Origin: Actinomycetota bacterium
GTDB taxonomy: Bacteria; Cyanobacteriota; Vampirovibrionia; Obscuribacterales; Obscuribacteraceae
Direction of reading: 5' to 3'
Length of the DNA: 6,011 bases
Assembly: GCA_903970355.1 (NCBI GenBank)
Contig: CAJCIF010000092.1
Span: 1 to 6,011, forward strand
Below, one piece after another: positions 5,783 through 6,011 of this stretch. Made by a program: the position numbers and the translations under genes. The notes beneath the pieces are model-generated. The model saw nothing but the letters and a program-made list of their open reading frames with translations. It was not told the origin of the DNA and did no database searches. The first letter of the stretch is position 1. Every line of letters starts with the position of its first letter.

Positions 5783-6011
5783 GTGCCGCCACTACTAGCG
5801 AACTACTACCTGACCTATAAATGTAACTCTCGCTGCGTATACTGCGATATTCCGGTCAAGCCGGAAAACATTCCCATCAAAGAAACTTCTCCGGAAATAA
5901 TCATTGAAAACCTCGCCGCTTTGAAACGCCTGGGTGTAAAAGTGGTTGATTTCACAGGCGGTGAGCCACTTATCTACAAGCAATTGCCAAAGGTTTTGCG
6001 CGCCGCAAAAG
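5783..6011 (+). CDS. Radical SAM protein, N-terminal part; runs off the right edge
   Basis: The first 76 residues are present. C14, C18 and C21 in YKCNSRCVYCDI form the CX3CX2C motif that binds the [4Fe-4S] cluster and S-adenosylmethionine; the aromatic Y20 before the last cysteine is usual. TGGEPLIY (58-65) is the GGEP motif that contacts the methionine amino group of SAM. The segment between is a normal beta-alpha unit of the radical SAM barrel. The class is therefore secure, but the substrate cannot be told: MoaA-like, SPASM peptide-modifying and lipid-modifying members all share this beginning. Start at GTG 5783 is preferred because of the AAGGAG site; ATG 5768 would add five residues. 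It is transcribed away from the cysteine hydrolase across a 186-base spacer. Confidence 0.92.
   Translation, partial: MPPLLANYYLTYKCNSRCVYCDIPVKPENIPIKETSPEIIIENLAALKRLGVKVVDFTGGEPLIYKQLPKVLRAAK

Noticed and set aside
1..6011. CRISPR array, insertion sequence, phage or toxin-antitoxin system, tRNA or rRNA.
   Set aside because: Searched by eye on both strands; no spaced direct repeats, transposase motifs, terminal inverted repeats or cloverleaf-like segments were found.

Overview
The window looks like ordinary chromosome from a Gram-negative bacterium of middling GC content. The TolC-type outer-membrane channel implies an outer membrane, and gene spacing and ribosome-binding sites are typical of bacteria. 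The long Pro/Gln/Thr-rich N-terminal linker of the TolC-like protein recalls cyanobacteria and their non-photosynthetic relatives (Vampirovibrionia/Obscuribacterales). That placement is only an impression, and nothing in the window proves it.

Layout. Bases 1-1143 (minus) hold the N-terminal 381 codons of a PucR/CdaR-type transcriptional regulator; its C-terminal DNA-binding part lies beyond the left edge. A 294-base divergent spacer (1144-1437) contains a candidate regulator promoter with a dyad and the leader of a 54-residue ORF (1438-1602, plus), which ends in a clear intrinsic terminator (1643-1674). Next, on the plus strand, come a small single-pass membrane protein (1828-2088) and a secreted HAD-type class B acid phosphatase (2124-2807), 35 bases apart and probably one operon. 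The phosphatase meets a TolC-family outer-membrane protein (minus, 2804-4855) tail to tail, with stop codons overlapping. Upstream of tolC on the same strand is an isochorismatase-family cysteine hydrolase (5030-5596). From a 186-base divergent spacer a radical SAM enzyme runs off the right edge (5783-6011, plus).

How the genes relate. No single pathway connects them. The phosphatase probably works in the periplasm or outside the cell, and the TolC-like protein would serve as an export duct for an inner-membrane pump encoded elsewhere. The hydrolase and the radical SAM enzyme face away from one promoter region where the best promoter candidates on the two strands overlap, so they may be reciprocally expressed. 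I see no CRISPR array, insertion sequence, phage gene, tRNA or rRNA. The parts least explained by known families are the 54-residue ORF with its structured leader and the small membrane protein in front of the phosphatase.
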